64,000 nt of DNA from Bremerella sp. P1 (GTDB taxonomy: Bacteria > Planctomycetota > Planctomycetia > Pirellulales > Pirellulaceae). Of the stretch, positions 25,093-34,693 are shown piece after piece. The notes below the pieces were generated by a model. That model was not told the DNA's origin. It did not search any database and worked only from the letters and a program-made list of their open reading frames with translations. Position 1 is the first letter of the stretch. Every line of letters starts with the position of its first letter. Both the position numbers and the translations under genes were made by a program. The stretch lies in assembly GCF_028748185.1 (NCBI RefSeq), contig NZ_CP118164.1, positions 6,783,814 to 6,847,813 of the forward strand, in the 5' to 3' direction.

Positions 25093-28000
25093 TTAGCTTT
25101 CGCCCAGGCGATGAATCGTGTTGTGAATCCGCACGTTCACCGGAGCCCCTTCTTCCGACTTCAGGAAGCAGCGGATCTCCATGCCCCAGGTCGGTTCGAT
25201 ATCAGGCAGAGTCAACGTGACCGTTTTTCTATCGGCGGAAAGCTTCGCCGCGCTGGCCTTCCAGGCTCGCTCGTTATAGTGCTTCGATCCATAGTTCTTG
25301 CTGCGCTGCAAGTCCCATGCGGTGATGGCGTAGTTCTCGGGACTAGTCGATGTCTTGGGATCGAGCTTATCCGAGAACGTGATTTGAATGCCGTCTGTGG
25401 TGGCTTTCAATCCAACAGGCAAATAGACCGGCTGTTCGGTGCGGCGGATGCGGTAGAAGCCGCCAGGCTGATGCTGATTGCTCCCCCAGGCAAACATCCC
25501 GCACACATACAACTGGCTGTCGTCTGGATTGAAGCGGCCACGAGCAGTCCCGGTGGGGAACTGCGGCAGTGGCAGTTCGCACATGCCTCCTTGCTTCAGG
25601 CCGTCGATACTTTCAAACGGCACGACATAGACCTTGCCGTAACCATACGAAAGGTTGAGCAGGGATCCGCCCAGCGAGCCCCAGCAATCTTCCGGCACCC
25701 ATAACAGCTCGGCCGGCGAACGGTCGAACTCGTTGGTAATCCAACACAGCGGTGGGTCCATCGCTTCGTCCGACTCGTCGGTCACATCGTGGTAGCCATA
25801 CATGTTGCCATAGAAGCCACCTTCTTCGACCCAGTTAATGCGGTTCTTCGGGTTCCAGTGGCCTTCCTGGTCGGTCACCACGAACGAGCCGTCGGGGTTC
25901 AAGCACACGCCGTTGGCCGCTCGGAAGCCGGTGGCCAGGATATCGGTCTTTCTTCCGTCAGGCGAAACTCGCAAGAGCGTTCCATGATGCGGAACGACCG
26001 CCGTCTTGGCATGGCGAGCCGACTTCGCGTAGTAGAAGTTGCCGTCGTCGTCGACCTGCAGTCCCATGGCAAACTCGTGGAAGTGCTCGGTCACCTGGTG
26101 GTCATTGTTGAAGCACTCGTAGAAGTCGGTTTCCAGGTCGCCGTTGAGGTCTCGCAGAATGACGATCTGGTCGCGACACGTCACGTAGATCGTGCCGTCA
26201 ACAATCTTCAAACCTAGCGGCTGAAACAGACCAGAAGCGATGCGGCGCCAGCGGAGTGTGCCGTCTTTGGCCATCAGACCATCGACCAACCAGACGTCGC
26301 CGTCCCAAGCACACACGGCCGCACGATCGCCACCGGGGTAGAAGTCGAAGCCGGTCAAACGCACCTGGGCATTCCACGGGTTGGCCTCAGGCAACGTCAA
26401 CACGTCGGCTGCAAACGCGCCGTCACTTTCGTCTTGCACCGTTTTCGTCTCAATCACTTCCGGCCAGCGGGCAGGGCTTCCTTGGGTGGCGGCCTGAAGA
26501 TCTGGAATATCGCTGCTGGTCAGCTTCACAGCACTGACGACCTGGTCGACCTTCTCCGCATCTGCCGCGGAAGTAAACCACAAGGTGAACTTCGTTGTCT
26601 CGTTACTGGCTGGCAGATCCAAGAGCAGCGACTGGCCAGCTAATCGGAATGTCGCATCGACCGGAGGATTCTTCAGCCCGGCGACCAGGTAATTGGGAGA
26701 AGCCGCCTTGGGCGTGCCACGGGTGATCTTGGCGTGGTACGGCTTTCCGGATTGATTGACCAAGTGGCCGTCGTCCGCCGCGGCAGTACTCCAGTTGGCG
26801 ATCGGGAATGGCTGCTTCTTCGCATCTTCGATCGCGGCGGCGTCCAGCTTCTCGCCAAAGAACTTCACGGATTCGATCTCTCCTTGGAAGTGGCCTGGGT
26901 CGGGGAAGTTCGGGCTGGCGTAGCCGATCCTCACGACGGTGTTCTGGAGAGATTGCTTCGGTCGGAGCGGTTTCTGCTGGTCGAGCTTTCCATCGATCCA
27001 TAGCGATACGGCAGCCGTTTCCTGGTCCCAGGTCATCGCGACGTCATGCCACTTTCCGTCGTCGACGTTCTTCTTCGACCGCACGACCCCCACCCAGCCG
27101 ATGTCGTAGCACAGCTTACCACCTCGCACGAAGAAGACCTTGCCGTCGGCAACCCACTTGGGTCCTGGCGTGGTCTGAGCGAAGATTGTGCCGCCTTGCT
27201 TGGTGCGGATGCGGGCAGTGATGCTGAAATCGGATTTGGTCATGTCGAACGCATCACCGGAGGCGACTTCCGCAAACGTAGAACCATCGAACGTCACTTC
27301 ATCGCTCACCGGTGTACTCTCCGAACCGGTATGAACCACAAAGGCCGAGCCGTCGTCACTCCACTTCTTAAGCTGAGCTGGCCCGCTACTTTCTCCTGGC
27401 AAGTCGGCGACACGCAGCACCAGTTGATGGTCGCGCGGGGCGATCTCGAATTGGCGAGCAAATACCGCCGGCGAGTTCACCAGCAGCTCAGGCATCTCCA
27501 ACACTTCGGCGTCGCCAACCTGGTAACTGATGATCCGCTCGTTCCCGTGGCGGTACAGCCCGTGGTATTGCGCCCATGACCCCGGCAGCGGGCCGTAGTG
27601 ACGACCGTCGCGACCAACGATACGGGGATCGTCGAACGAGCCATTCTCAGGATTGGCCCAACCAGGAGCCGTTTTGTTTTCCGCGAGAACTTCACCGACC
27701 ACATGCGGATGGACGCCGTGCTTGCCGTCGAAGTGGATGCCTTGCCAGTCGATGAAGCCTTCTCCTTGCCAGGCCGCGGCCATGCGCATCGTATCGTGAT
27801 CGAAGACCATCCAGCGGCTACCACGCGAGACGCCGCCAGCTCCGTCATCCAGCCGGGTAGCAATTCCCTTATAAGCGAAATTGGAACCGTCGTTTCCCAC
27901 CTCGTAGGTGTTGATCAGGGACGGACCGTAGTCCATCGTGATCCAGGGGCGCATCGGCGAGGGTTCCGGCCCGCGGAAGTCGCCGGCAGGCAGGCCCTTC

Positions 28001-28971
28001 AGGTAGGCGTCATCGATCTTCGCGTATTGCGTGGGATTGTTCTTCTGGAAGTACGCCTCGCGAATGTAGTGAATCACGTCGTACTTCTGCTGCGGCACCA
28101 TCCATCCTTGCGGCTGCATCATGCCGAAGCCATGGGTCAGCGTTTGATACATGCCGTGCGGATCGATGCGGTTCTTCAGCCTGGCACTAGCGAAGCGCGG
28201 CGAGGTCGGCAGCGAGCCGGCCTTGTCGTGCGTGCCGTGGCAGTTGGCACAGACCCGCTCGTAGATTGCCTGGCCGCGTTTGAAACTGGCGTCGTCCAGC
28301 TCGGCGATGATGCCGGCGTGATCGATTCGTTTTTCATACTCAGGAATCGGCTTCACCGCATACAGATGAGGAGCCGGCTCCAGGTTTCGTGCGGCGATCC
28401 GACCACCATCGCGAATTTCCATCAGGTATCGCACCAGATCGAGGAACTGCTGCCGACCCGAGAGCTGATTGGCCAGGCCAGACGGCATAAGCGACTGCTT
28501 ACCGTTGGTTTGATCTTCGATATCGTCGACGGGGATCGTGTGTCGCAGCTGAGCGCCGGTTAACTCTTGCAGCACGACGTGCTGTGGCGTGCTTTCGACC
28601 TGGCGGCCGGTGATCACTTTACCATCGACCGTCAAAACGCTGACCGCTTCAAAGCCTTCGCGAATGGCTTTCGACGGGGCCAGGATCGCGTCGACCAGGT
28701 CGGCATCCGACGGAAGCTTCTTCCACTGGGTCAGGTCCGGCCCTAGTGGTGCCTGATCATCAATCGCGTGACACGACCGACACGCCATGTGCGGCTGATA
28801 GAAGAGGATCGCTCCCCGCTTCGCATCGCCTAGCTGCTTGGCTTCGGTTGCCAGTTGATTGGGATCGATGGCCTGGAGCTGTTCTTCGAGCGTTTGCCCT
28901 AGCACGATTTGAGCAGATAGCGCGACGACGAGTAGAGCAAGCGTCGAAAGACTTCGTTGCGACTGAATCAT
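25093..28971 (-). CDS. very large secreted di-heme protein with LamG and beta-propeller domains
   Basis: The start at 28971 gives MIQSQRSLSTLALLVVALSA, a signal peptide, and 1292 residues; the frame is open to 29046. Two c-type hemes are visible: CRSCH near residue 64 in a heme-binding domain typical of planctomycetes (LADAILAPSKAI-like LVDAILAPSKAIREGFEAV), and CANCH near 242. The middle carries a LamG/concanavalin-like domain (DFSITARIRTKQGGTIFAQ, KWHDVAMTWDQETAAVSLWI). The C-terminal half is a sorbosone/glucose-dehydrogenase-like propeller (GFRAANGVCLNPDGSFVVTD, ENRINW-like KNRINWVEEGGFYGNMYGY). It may oxidise a sugar or polymer end and pass electrons to its hemes; this is inference from the family. 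It stands alone between convergent and divergent neighbours. Confidence 0.85.
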   Translation of the reverse strand: MIQSQRSLSTLALLVVALSAQIVLGQTLEEQLQAIDPNQLATEAKQLGDAKRGAILFYQPHMACRSCHAIDDQAPLGPDLTQWKKLPSDADLVDAILAPSKAIREGFEAVSVLTVDGKVITGRQVESTPQHVVLQELTGAQLRHTIPVDDIEDQTNGKQSLMPSGLANQLSGRQQFLDLVRYLMEIRDGGRIAARNLEPAPHLYAVKPIPEYEKRIDHAGIIAELDDASFKRGQAIYERVCANCHGTHDKAGSLPTSPRFASARLKNRIDPHGMYQTLTHGFGMMQPQGWMVPQQKYDVIHYIREAYFQKNNPTQYAKIDDAYLKGLPAGDFRGPEPSPMRPWITMDYGPSLINTYEVGNDGSNFAYKGIATRLDDGAGGVSRGSRWMVFDHDTMRMAAAWQGEGFIDWQGIHFDGKHGVHPHVVGEVLAENKTAPGWANPENGSFDDPRIVGRDGRHYGPLPGSWAQYHGLYRHGNERIISYQVGDAEVLEMPELLVNSPAVFARQFEIAPRDHQLVLRVADLPGESSGPAQLKKWSDDGSAFVVHTGSESTPVSDEVTFDGSTFAEVASGDAFDMTKSDFSITARIRTKQGGTIFAQTTPGPKWVADGKVFFVRGGKLCYDIGWVGVVRSKKNVDDGKWHDVAMTWDQETAAVSLWIDGKLDQQKPLRPKQSLQNTVVRIGYASPNFPDPGHFQGEIESVKFFGEKLDAAAIEDAKKQPFPIANWSTAAADDGHLVNQSGKPYHAKITRGTPKAASPNYLVAGLKNPPVDATFRLAGQSLLLDLPASNETTKFTLWFTSAADAEKVDQVVSAVKLTSSDIPDLQAATQGSPARWPEVIETKTVQDESDGAFAADVLTLPEANPWNAQVRLTGFDFYPGGDRAAVCAWDGDVWLVDGLMAKDGTLRWRRIASGLFQPLGLKIVDGTIYVTCRDQIVILRDLNGDLETDFYECFNNDHQVTEHFHEFAMGLQVDDDGNFYYAKSARHAKTAVVPHHGTLLRVSPDGRKTDILATGFRAANGVCLNPDGSFVVTDQEGHWNPKNRINWVEEGGFYGNMYGYHDVTDESDEAMDPPLCWITNEFDRSPAELLWVPEDCWGSLGGSLLNLSYGYGKVYVVPFESIDGLKQGGMCELPLPQFPTGTARGRFNPDDSQLYVCGMFAWGSNQHQPGGFYRIRRTEQPVYLPVGLKATTDGIQITFSDKLDPKTSTSPENYAITAWDLQRSKNYGSKHYNERAWKASAAKLSADRKTVTLTLPDIEPTWGMEIRCFLKSEEGAPVNVRIHNTIHRLGES

Positions 28972-29255
28972 AGATACTTTTCGCTGGAGAAGAGAGGGAA
29001 GGGCGGGCATCGATGGGGTGTCGTTAACTCGATCGATTGGCATCATGCTCGGCGATCGGTGGCTTCACTCACCTATTCTAACAGCTGCCTACTAGGCGTT
29101 CTATGAATTTCGCGACGGCCCAGGCGTATCGCAGCGCACAGTCGGTACCTCAGCAGCGGGTCATCCGATCGTGTAGACTGGTCTCGACCTGAATTTGTTT
29201 CTTCTTTCCGTACGACCTCCTCACGCTTACGTTTTGTGGGCTGAACCAAGAGCCG

Positions 29256-29840
29256 ATGTCGATGGACCAGCACGAATCACACCTGCGGCAAACGCTGATC
29301 GATGGCTTGAATCGCCAAAACGAAGACGCCGTCGGCCGTGTTTTTGCGATCTATTCTCAGCGTCTTGCACGACTGGCGGCCGGCAAGATCGAACCTCAGC
29401 TCGATCGACGATTCGACGGCGAGGACGTTGTGCAGTCGGTCTTCCGGACCTTCTTTCGGCGACACGAGCAAGGCAGCTTCGACATCCAGACCGATCGCCA
29501 ACTCTGGAATCTGCTGGTCACCATCACCATCTTCAAGACCCGCTCGTATGCTCGACGGCACAAAGCAGACAAACGCGACGTGGCTGCGGAACAAGAACTA
29601 CCTGAGCACTTCAGTTTCCTCGCTCAGGCCCCCCAGCCGGAAGATGCGATCGCGTTATGGGAAGAAGTGGATCTGGTCTTGGAGGGACTGCCACAAAAAG
29701 CAGGCCTGATCCTTGCCGCGCGGCTTGAGGGGAAAAACAAGTCCGAAATCGCCGAGAATCTTGCCATTTCCCGGCAAACGGTCCATCGAATCTGTACTTT
29801 GCTCGACGAACGCTTGCGTGAGCGATTCGACGTAATTTAA
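29256..29840 (+). CDS. ECF-type RNA polymerase sigma factor (planctomycete group)
   Basis: The 194-residue protein has region 2 (FDGEDVVQSVFRTFFRRHEQ) and region 4 with an HTH (NKSEIAENLAISRQTVHRIC). The spacing, and the N-terminal IYSQRLARLAAGKIEPQLDR, match ECF sigma factors that in planctomycetes are encoded beside Ser/Thr kinases. No anti-sigma gene is adjacent. The kinase follows after 125 bp on the same strand and probably controls or is controlled by it. The start is ATG at 29256 with a second ATG two codons later. Confidence 0.9.
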   Translation: MSMDQHESHLRQTLIDGLNRQNEDAVGRVFAIYSQRLARLAAGKIEPQLDRRFDGEDVVQSVFRTFFRRHEQGSFDIQTDRQLWNLLVTITIFKTRSYARRHKADKRDVAAEQELPEHFSFLAQAPQPEDAIALWEEVDLVLEGLPQKAGLILAARLEGKNKSEIAENLAISRQTVHRICTLLDERLRERFDVI

Positions 29841-29965
29841 GGCAATTTAAAAAAAGTCGGATTCGATGTGACACTCGCGTCTCGGAATGCGATCCTAGTT
29901 GTGCCCAAGGACTATTCGACGATTCTATCCGTGGGTTTTCGACTTAAACGATCACAGGTAGACGC

Positions 29966-32956
29966 ATGTCCATCCAAGATCCCCTGGCTTGCCTGTCCCG
30001 AGCCGAGCGAGACGAACTAGAACAGGTTCTGATGGCCTTTGAAGAAGGCTGGACGAGTGGTCAGTTCGCCAACTTTGCTCCCGATATCTCCAGCAACCTG
30101 TCCGATCACGCCCGGGCAGCCACCTTGGTCGAGCTGATCAAAGTCGATCTGCAACGAGGCTGGAGTTCAGGCCAAGGAAGACTGCTCGAAGCCTACCTGG
30201 CCGAAGTCGCCGAACCAGCGTCGAAAGACCTGATCACTCCGCAGCTGTTGGCCTATGAATACCAGGTCCGTGCCGAAGCAGGACACGAGCCAGATCCGCA
30301 AGAATACCAGTCACGCTATCCCGAGTTGTTCGATGCGTTTTCGGAAGAGTTGCCGAATATGACACCGTCATCGTCGACCGCCCGCAATACCAAGGGACCG
30401 GCCTCGCACGAAACGCACCCCAAGCCGAAGCAAGACTTCGAGAACTTGCCGGTCGAATTTGGACGGTATCGTGTGCTCGAAGAGTTGGGGGCCGGAGCGA
30501 TGGGAAAAGTCTACCTGGCGCACGATACCAAGCTCGATCGCCAGGTTGCCCTGAAGACGCCATCATTTCGCGATCCCAATAACGCGACGTTGGTGGCCCG
30601 GTTCGAGCGCGAAGCACGCGCGGCGGCAAAGCTCCAGCATCGCAACATCTGCCAGGTGTTCGACGTCGGCGAGATCAACGGGCGGCACTTCATCTCGATG
30701 GCCTATATCGAAGGGCGCTGCCTGTCGGACTATATCAGTTCGACCAAGTCGTCCAACAAACGTTCGTCGGCCGTGCTCATCTTTCGGTTGGCCCAGGCTC
30801 TGCGGGAAGCACACGATCAAAACGTGGTGCATCGCGACTTGAAGCCCGGCAACATCATGGTTGATCAGAAGCGCGAGCCGATTGTGATGGACTTCGGCCT
30901 GGCGCTGCAAACCGATACGACCTCGCGAATGACCCATGAAGGAACACTCCTTGGTTCGCCCGCCTACATGTCCCCCGAACAGATCCAAGGTAAGCACGAC
31001 CTGGTAGGTCCCACGACCGACATCTATGCGTTGGGAGTGATCTTCTATGAACTCCTTTCCGGCCAGTTGCCGTTTCAAGGAAGCTCGATCGCGGAACTCG
31101 CTTACAAGATCACTAGCACCGACGCGCCAAAGCTCTCGCAAATTCGCCCGGACGTTGCGCCAGAGTTGGAAGCGATCGTCGACAAGATGATGGAGAAAGA
31201 TCCGTCGCAGCGATTTCAATCGATGGCTGACGTCGCCCAGGCCCTGCGCAGCTACCTGACAGCGCCGCGTGAATCCTCCGAAAGCGAGGAAGAAAACTCC
31301 GGGAGATTCACCATCGCCGAGCAATCGGCCGCAGGCCACGCTAGTGCTCCACGTGTCGCTCAGCAAACGCAACTTCTTCCCTCAGGCGACCAAGACGCGG
31401 TCTCCAGCTTAGAGATCAAGCCGCGCAAGACGTCCACGAAGGCCGGTGGTAATGGCCGGAAGCGAACGTGGGCGTGGCTCGCATGCGGCGGAGGTGCTTT
31501 TCTGCTGATGGTGCTTGGCATCTTCCTCATGAGGACACCTTACGGCACCGTTCGCATCGAGACCGTCGGTGAGTTAGAAGGACTGCAAGTCTTAATTGAC
31601 GGGCAGACCGTTGCCATCGACGAGACCAAGAAAGCGAAAGCCACCGACCACAAGCTACAGCTGAAGATTGGCGACGCGTTTCTCGAACTCGACCCACAGA
31701 ATAATCAATTCGTGCTTCCCGGCGGCGGAAAGCAAGGACTGATTTCCGTGACGGTCGGAGGCGTTCGCCTGGCCAGCGACCAGTTTACCGTCGCCCGCGA
31801 TGGAGAAACTATTTTGGAGATCGAACTGCTCGCCGATCAGCCGCTAGAGGAACTTGCCAGCGTTGCCCCGGGCGACAGCTCGCACGATTCAGGCAGTGCT
31901 CCACAGATGGCGGAGGCTTCGTCCGTATCCATGCCCACGGTCTCGAATGATCCCTTCCGCAAGAAACCGAGCACGTTCCAGAAGATGACCATCAATGCAC
32001 CTGGGGCGATGAATAAACTGGCCGTCGCACCCGATGGTAGACACTTTGCCGCGACCGGCAGTGATACGCCCGGTGACATCCTCATCTGGGATACCGCAAC
32101 CGGAAAGCAAGTGAATCGACTTCATATCTTGGGTGGTGAAGTCTCACAGCTCGCGTACTCTGGGGATGGCAAAGTCATTTTGGTCTCAGGCGGGGCAGTC
32201 ATCCATGCGGTGGATCCGAATACCGGCAAGTCTCTATCAACCATCTATCTATCGAGCAATGTTCGGTTTGCGGCCTTTCCCAACCGCAACTGGGTGGCTT
32301 GCCTTTACTACTCGAAGCCGGTGGGTAACGCTCGAAAGCAAACGGAATTTCCTCCCCGCCTGCTGAGTGTCTGGAACTGGGAGACGGAAGAGCAGTTGGC
32401 GGAGCAGGTTATTCATTCGAACGAAAATGCTGACGCTTCCTACCCCGCGGTCAGCCCCGACGGCAGGTACCTCACGTTAGGACTGCGGCACAGTCATATT
32501 CGCTTCGACGTGGAAGAGACAGAAAACGGTGTGTTTCTCACTCACCGTACGGCCATGGAAAAGACCACCCTGGTACGCAGCGAACTGGTGTTCTCAAGCA
32601 ACGGCAGATTTGCGGCGACGAGCCGAAAACATGGCCAGTCGCTGTTCGCGATCCTGGACATCAACACGGGCAAGATTCTCTTCGAACTCGACAAAGAGCG
32701 TGCCAGCGACCAGGGAATGGGATGCCGCATGGCCTTTGCTCCGGATGGAAGAAGGCTTGTCGTGGCCGATATGGAAGGAGGCATCAGCGTTTGGGACGCC
32801 GAGCTCGGAACCCTCATCAAACGCATGCATTCGCATCAGTTGGGTCCCGCCAAGTATGGCCCGCCCGGCGTCGGTGTGACGCCCGACAATCTTGTGATTT
32901 CCGCTGGTGGAACCCACGACCGCCAAATCGTGATCGATGAGTTGCCGACGCTATAA
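29966..32956 (+). CDS. membrane Ser/Thr protein kinase with C-terminal WD40 sensor
   Basis: In this 996-residue protein the N-terminal 160 residues are a helical segment common in planctomycete sigma-linked kinases. The kinase domain (167-430) has the glycine loop GAGAMG (175-180), VALK with Lys197, HRDLKPGN (289-296), DFG (309-311) and the activation segment GTLLGSPAYMSPEQ. All catalytic residues are present. One membrane helix (about 505-525, AWLACGGGAFLLMVLGIFLM) follows. The extracytoplasmic part begins with a PEGA-like beta segment (GTVRIETVGELEGLQVLIDG) and ends in WD40-like blades. It likely senses an external or envelope signal and phosphorylates targets, perhaps the adjacent ECF sigma factor. 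Confidence 0.9.
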   Translation: MSIQDPLACLSRAERDELEQVLMAFEEGWTSGQFANFAPDISSNLSDHARAATLVELIKVDLQRGWSSGQGRLLEAYLAEVAEPASKDLITPQLLAYEYQVRAEAGHEPDPQEYQSRYPELFDAFSEELPNMTPSSSTARNTKGPASHETHPKPKQDFENLPVEFGRYRVLEELGAGAMGKVYLAHDTKLDRQVALKTPSFRDPNNATLVARFEREARAAAKLQHRNICQVFDVGEINGRHFISMAYIEGRCLSDYISSTKSSNKRSSAVLIFRLAQALREAHDQNVVHRDLKPGNIMVDQKREPIVMDFGLALQTDTTSRMTHEGTLLGSPAYMSPEQIQGKHDLVGPTTDIYALGVIFYELLSGQLPFQGSSIAELAYKITSTDAPKLSQIRPDVAPELEAIVDKMMEKDPSQRFQSMADVAQALRSYLTAPRESSESEEENSGRFTIAEQSAAGHASAPRVAQQTQLLPSGDQDAVSSLEIKPRKTSTKAGGNGRKRTWAWLACGGGAFLLMVLGIFLMRTPYGTVRIETVGELEGLQVLIDGQTVAIDETKKAKATDHKLQLKIGDAFLELDPQNNQFVLPGGGKQGLISVTVGGVRLASDQFTVARDGETILEIELLADQPLEELASVAPGDSSHDSGSAPQMAEASSVSMPTVSNDPFRKKPSTFQKMTINAPGAMNKLAVAPDGRHFAATGSDTPGDILIWDTATGKQVNRLHILGGEVSQLAYSGDGKVILVSGGAVIHAVDPNTGKSLSTIYLSSNVRFAAFPNRNWVACLYYSKPVGNARKQTEFPPRLLSVWNWETEEQLAEQVIHSNENADASYPAVSPDGRYLTLGLRHSHIRFDVEETENGVFLTHRTAMEKTTLVRSELVFSSNGRFAATSRKHGQSLFAILDINTGKILFELDKERASDQGMGCRMAFAPDGRRLVVADMEGGISVWDAELGTLIKRMHSHQLGPAKYGPPGVGVTPDNLVISAGGTHDRQIVIDELPTL

Positions 32957-33001
32957 TTGCTGTTCGCACTGCTCAGAACACACCTTCCCAAAACCACCAT
33001 C

Positions 33002-33412
33002 ATGCACGTCGAACAAGCTCAGCCGAAAGAGGATGGGGTCGAAGAGGCCGTCATCGCGTTGCTTTCGCAGAATGCCCAGGCCAGTGGCTTTCCCTTTGAG
33101 CCTGAGCCGGTGGTGCTCAAGATCGACGAGAAGGGCGAGGTAATCGCCGGCCTGGTCGGCTACACGAACTGGGAGTGGCTTTACATCGAGATGCTGGCCG
33201 TCGACGAGAGCTACCGAGGAAAAGGTCTGGGGCGAAAGCTTGTCGAGCAGGCCGAACAGATCGCACGCCAGCGCAGCTGCCGTGGAGCGTGGGTCGATAC
33301 GTTTACATTCCAGTCGCCTGCATTCTACTTGCGACTCGGCTACGAGCCGTTCGGCAAGCTAGAGGACTACCCGCAAGGTCAGCAGAGGAACTTTCTGCGG
33401 AAGCAACTGTAG
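33002..33412 (+). CDS. GNAT family N-acetyltransferase
   Basis: From the ATG at 33002 the protein has 136 residues. The GNAT core is clear: WEWLYIEMLAVDESYRGKGL contains beta4 and the acetyl-CoA pyrophosphate loop (R-G-K-G-L-G-R-K), followed by VEQAEQIARQRSC and the C-terminal FYLRLGYEPFGKLEDYPQGQ. The acceptor substrate is unknown; small amines or ribosomal protein termini are typical. A TTG at 32957 could extend it by 15 residues, but the ATG start fits the family better. It lies 45 bp after the kinase gene. Confidence 0.87.
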   Translation: MHVEQAQPKEDGVEEAVIALLSQNAQASGFPFEPEPVVLKIDEKGEVIAGLVGYTNWEWLYIEMLAVDESYRGKGLGRKLVEQAEQIARQRSCRGAWVDTFTFQSPAFYLRLGYEPFGKLEDYPQGQQRNFLRKQL

Positions 33413-33418
33413 CCAGTG

Positions 33419-33916
33419 TTAATCGATCGACACCGAGCGATGCTTGAAGTGCAGAATGGCCTGGTTGGGTGACAGGTTAAAAATGGCACGGGGATTGGCG
33501 ATCCAGCGTTCACCATCGTATTCGAAGACACCAGTCGCGGCCCGTAAATTGCCAACGGCCTCGACCTCTTCCATGTCTCCTCCTTCGATGGCCTCGAAGC
33601 GGACGGTCAAAGAGACAAACGCGCGCAACAGACCGTACTCTTCGTCGCAGGCATATTGAACGTCGTCGCCAAACTCGCAATCGACCCAGCGCAAACCTCT
33701 CGGCTTGCCACTGGCGGCGGCGACCTTCAAGAATTCAGCCTCCAGCCATTCTCGGCGTAGACGGAACCGCTGCTTAGCTTGCTCCTGATTCTTGCTGCTC
33801 AGCCGGTACCGGCGACGGTCGCGGATCCACTCCGCCAATCCCCACGCACCAATCAAAACGACGAGGACCACAATCGAGATCCAAATTGCGATCCAAATCG
33901 TCCACATGGTCATCAT
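33419..33916 (-). CDS. small membrane-anchored protein of unknown function
   Basis: From MMTMWTIWIAIWISIVVLVV the protein has 165 residues; in-frame starts upstream to 33973 exist but add no recognisable feature. One N-terminal membrane helix is followed by an Arg-rich stop-transfer segment (RDRRRYRLSSK), so most of the protein is probably cytoplasmic. The soluble part carries WVDCEFGDDVQYACDEEYGL, a VSLTVRFEAIEG strand and a C-terminal FEYDGERWIANPRAIFNLSP. That style is often seen in planctomycete proteins of no known function. It is convergent with the GNAT gene, 6 bp away. Confidence 0.6.
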   Translation of the reverse strand: MMTMWTIWIAIWISIVVLVVLIGAWGLAEWIRDRRRYRLSSKNQEQAKQRFRLRREWLEAEFLKVAAASGKPRGLRWVDCEFGDDVQYACDEEYGLLRAFVSLTVRFEAIEGGDMEEVEAVGNLRAATGVFEYDGERWIANPRAIFNLSPNQAILHFKHRSVSID

Positions 33917-34129
33917 CCTCAGCCAAAAGTCGACTCGGGCACTGCCGGGAATAGTCTTAGGGGCCGCACCCAATCGAAATAATTAAGATGCAATTTATTC
34001 TAAGGACCACCGGCCCAGAAATACAACGAATTTACCGCAACTTCGCCGATGCTGGCACGCGCTGCGGCAAGAAGCTACCATGGTCGCCAATTCACTGTCT
34101 TATCAAAACTCTTTCCTTTGCGTCATCGT

Positions 34130-34663
34130 ATGTCGTCCGCTCCGGAGCCCTCTCAGACTGCATCGCCCGACGAAGGACCCTTATTCTTCGTCAAGATTCC
34201 CGAAGGGCAGATTTTCGGTCCGGTTCCCTCAAAAGAACTGGATCAGTGGGTGCAGGAAGGGCGCATTGATCGGCAATGCGAACTGCGAAGGACCGACTCG
34301 CAGGTTTGGGAAAAATCGGATCAAAGATACCCGATTTTGGCCCTGCCCGAGCAGGTCGGCTCTGGCTCGCCGTTTCACCAGGTGAAGCTCAACGAGACCA
34401 ATGCCCCGTACCAGCTACCACACCGCGGAATCCCCAGTTTAATCTTTGCCCTGGTTGGACTTTTAGGCGTCTGCCCCATCTTCAGCATCGCAGCCTGGAG
34501 CATGGCCCACTCGGACCTGGAAGAGATCGACAAGCAGCACATGAACCCCAACGGCCGGGTGATGCTGCTATGGGCGAACTACCTGGGCATGGCCGGAGTG
34601 ATTGGCTACGGGATTCTGTTTTTGGGCTTCTTGCTGGTGGCAATGCTGCGGATGTTGCTGTAA
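34130..34663 (+). CDS. GYF_2-domain membrane protein
   Basis: Starting at 34130 (MSSAPEPSQTASPDEGPLFF) the protein has 177 residues; the longer frame to 34049 is less likely. Residues 18-70 fit a GYF_2 domain (FFVKIPEGQIFGPVPSKELD, then W-x-x-x-G-x-I). The C-terminal half has two membrane helices around GIPSLIFALVGLLGVCPIFS and LLWANYLGMAGVIGYGILFL, like DUF4190 proteins. GYF_2 domains bind proline-rich peptides in eukaryotes; the bacterial role is not established. The Nudix gene follows 30 bp downstream. Confidence 0.75.
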   Translation: MSSAPEPSQTASPDEGPLFFVKIPEGQIFGPVPSKELDQWVQEGRIDRQCELRRTDSQVWEKSDQRYPILALPEQVGSGSPFHQVKLNETNAPYQLPHRGIPSLIFALVGLLGVCPIFSIAAWSMAHSDLEEIDKQHMNPNGRVMLLWANYLGMAGVIGYGILFLGFLLVAMLRMLL

Positions 34664-34693
34664 GAGATTTGAATCAACACATTGGGCGATTCC

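Noticed and set aside
27598-28563. 321-codon open frame on the plus strand inside the large heme protein
   Set aside because: It is opposite a protein with both heme motifs and LamG features; no independent start signal.
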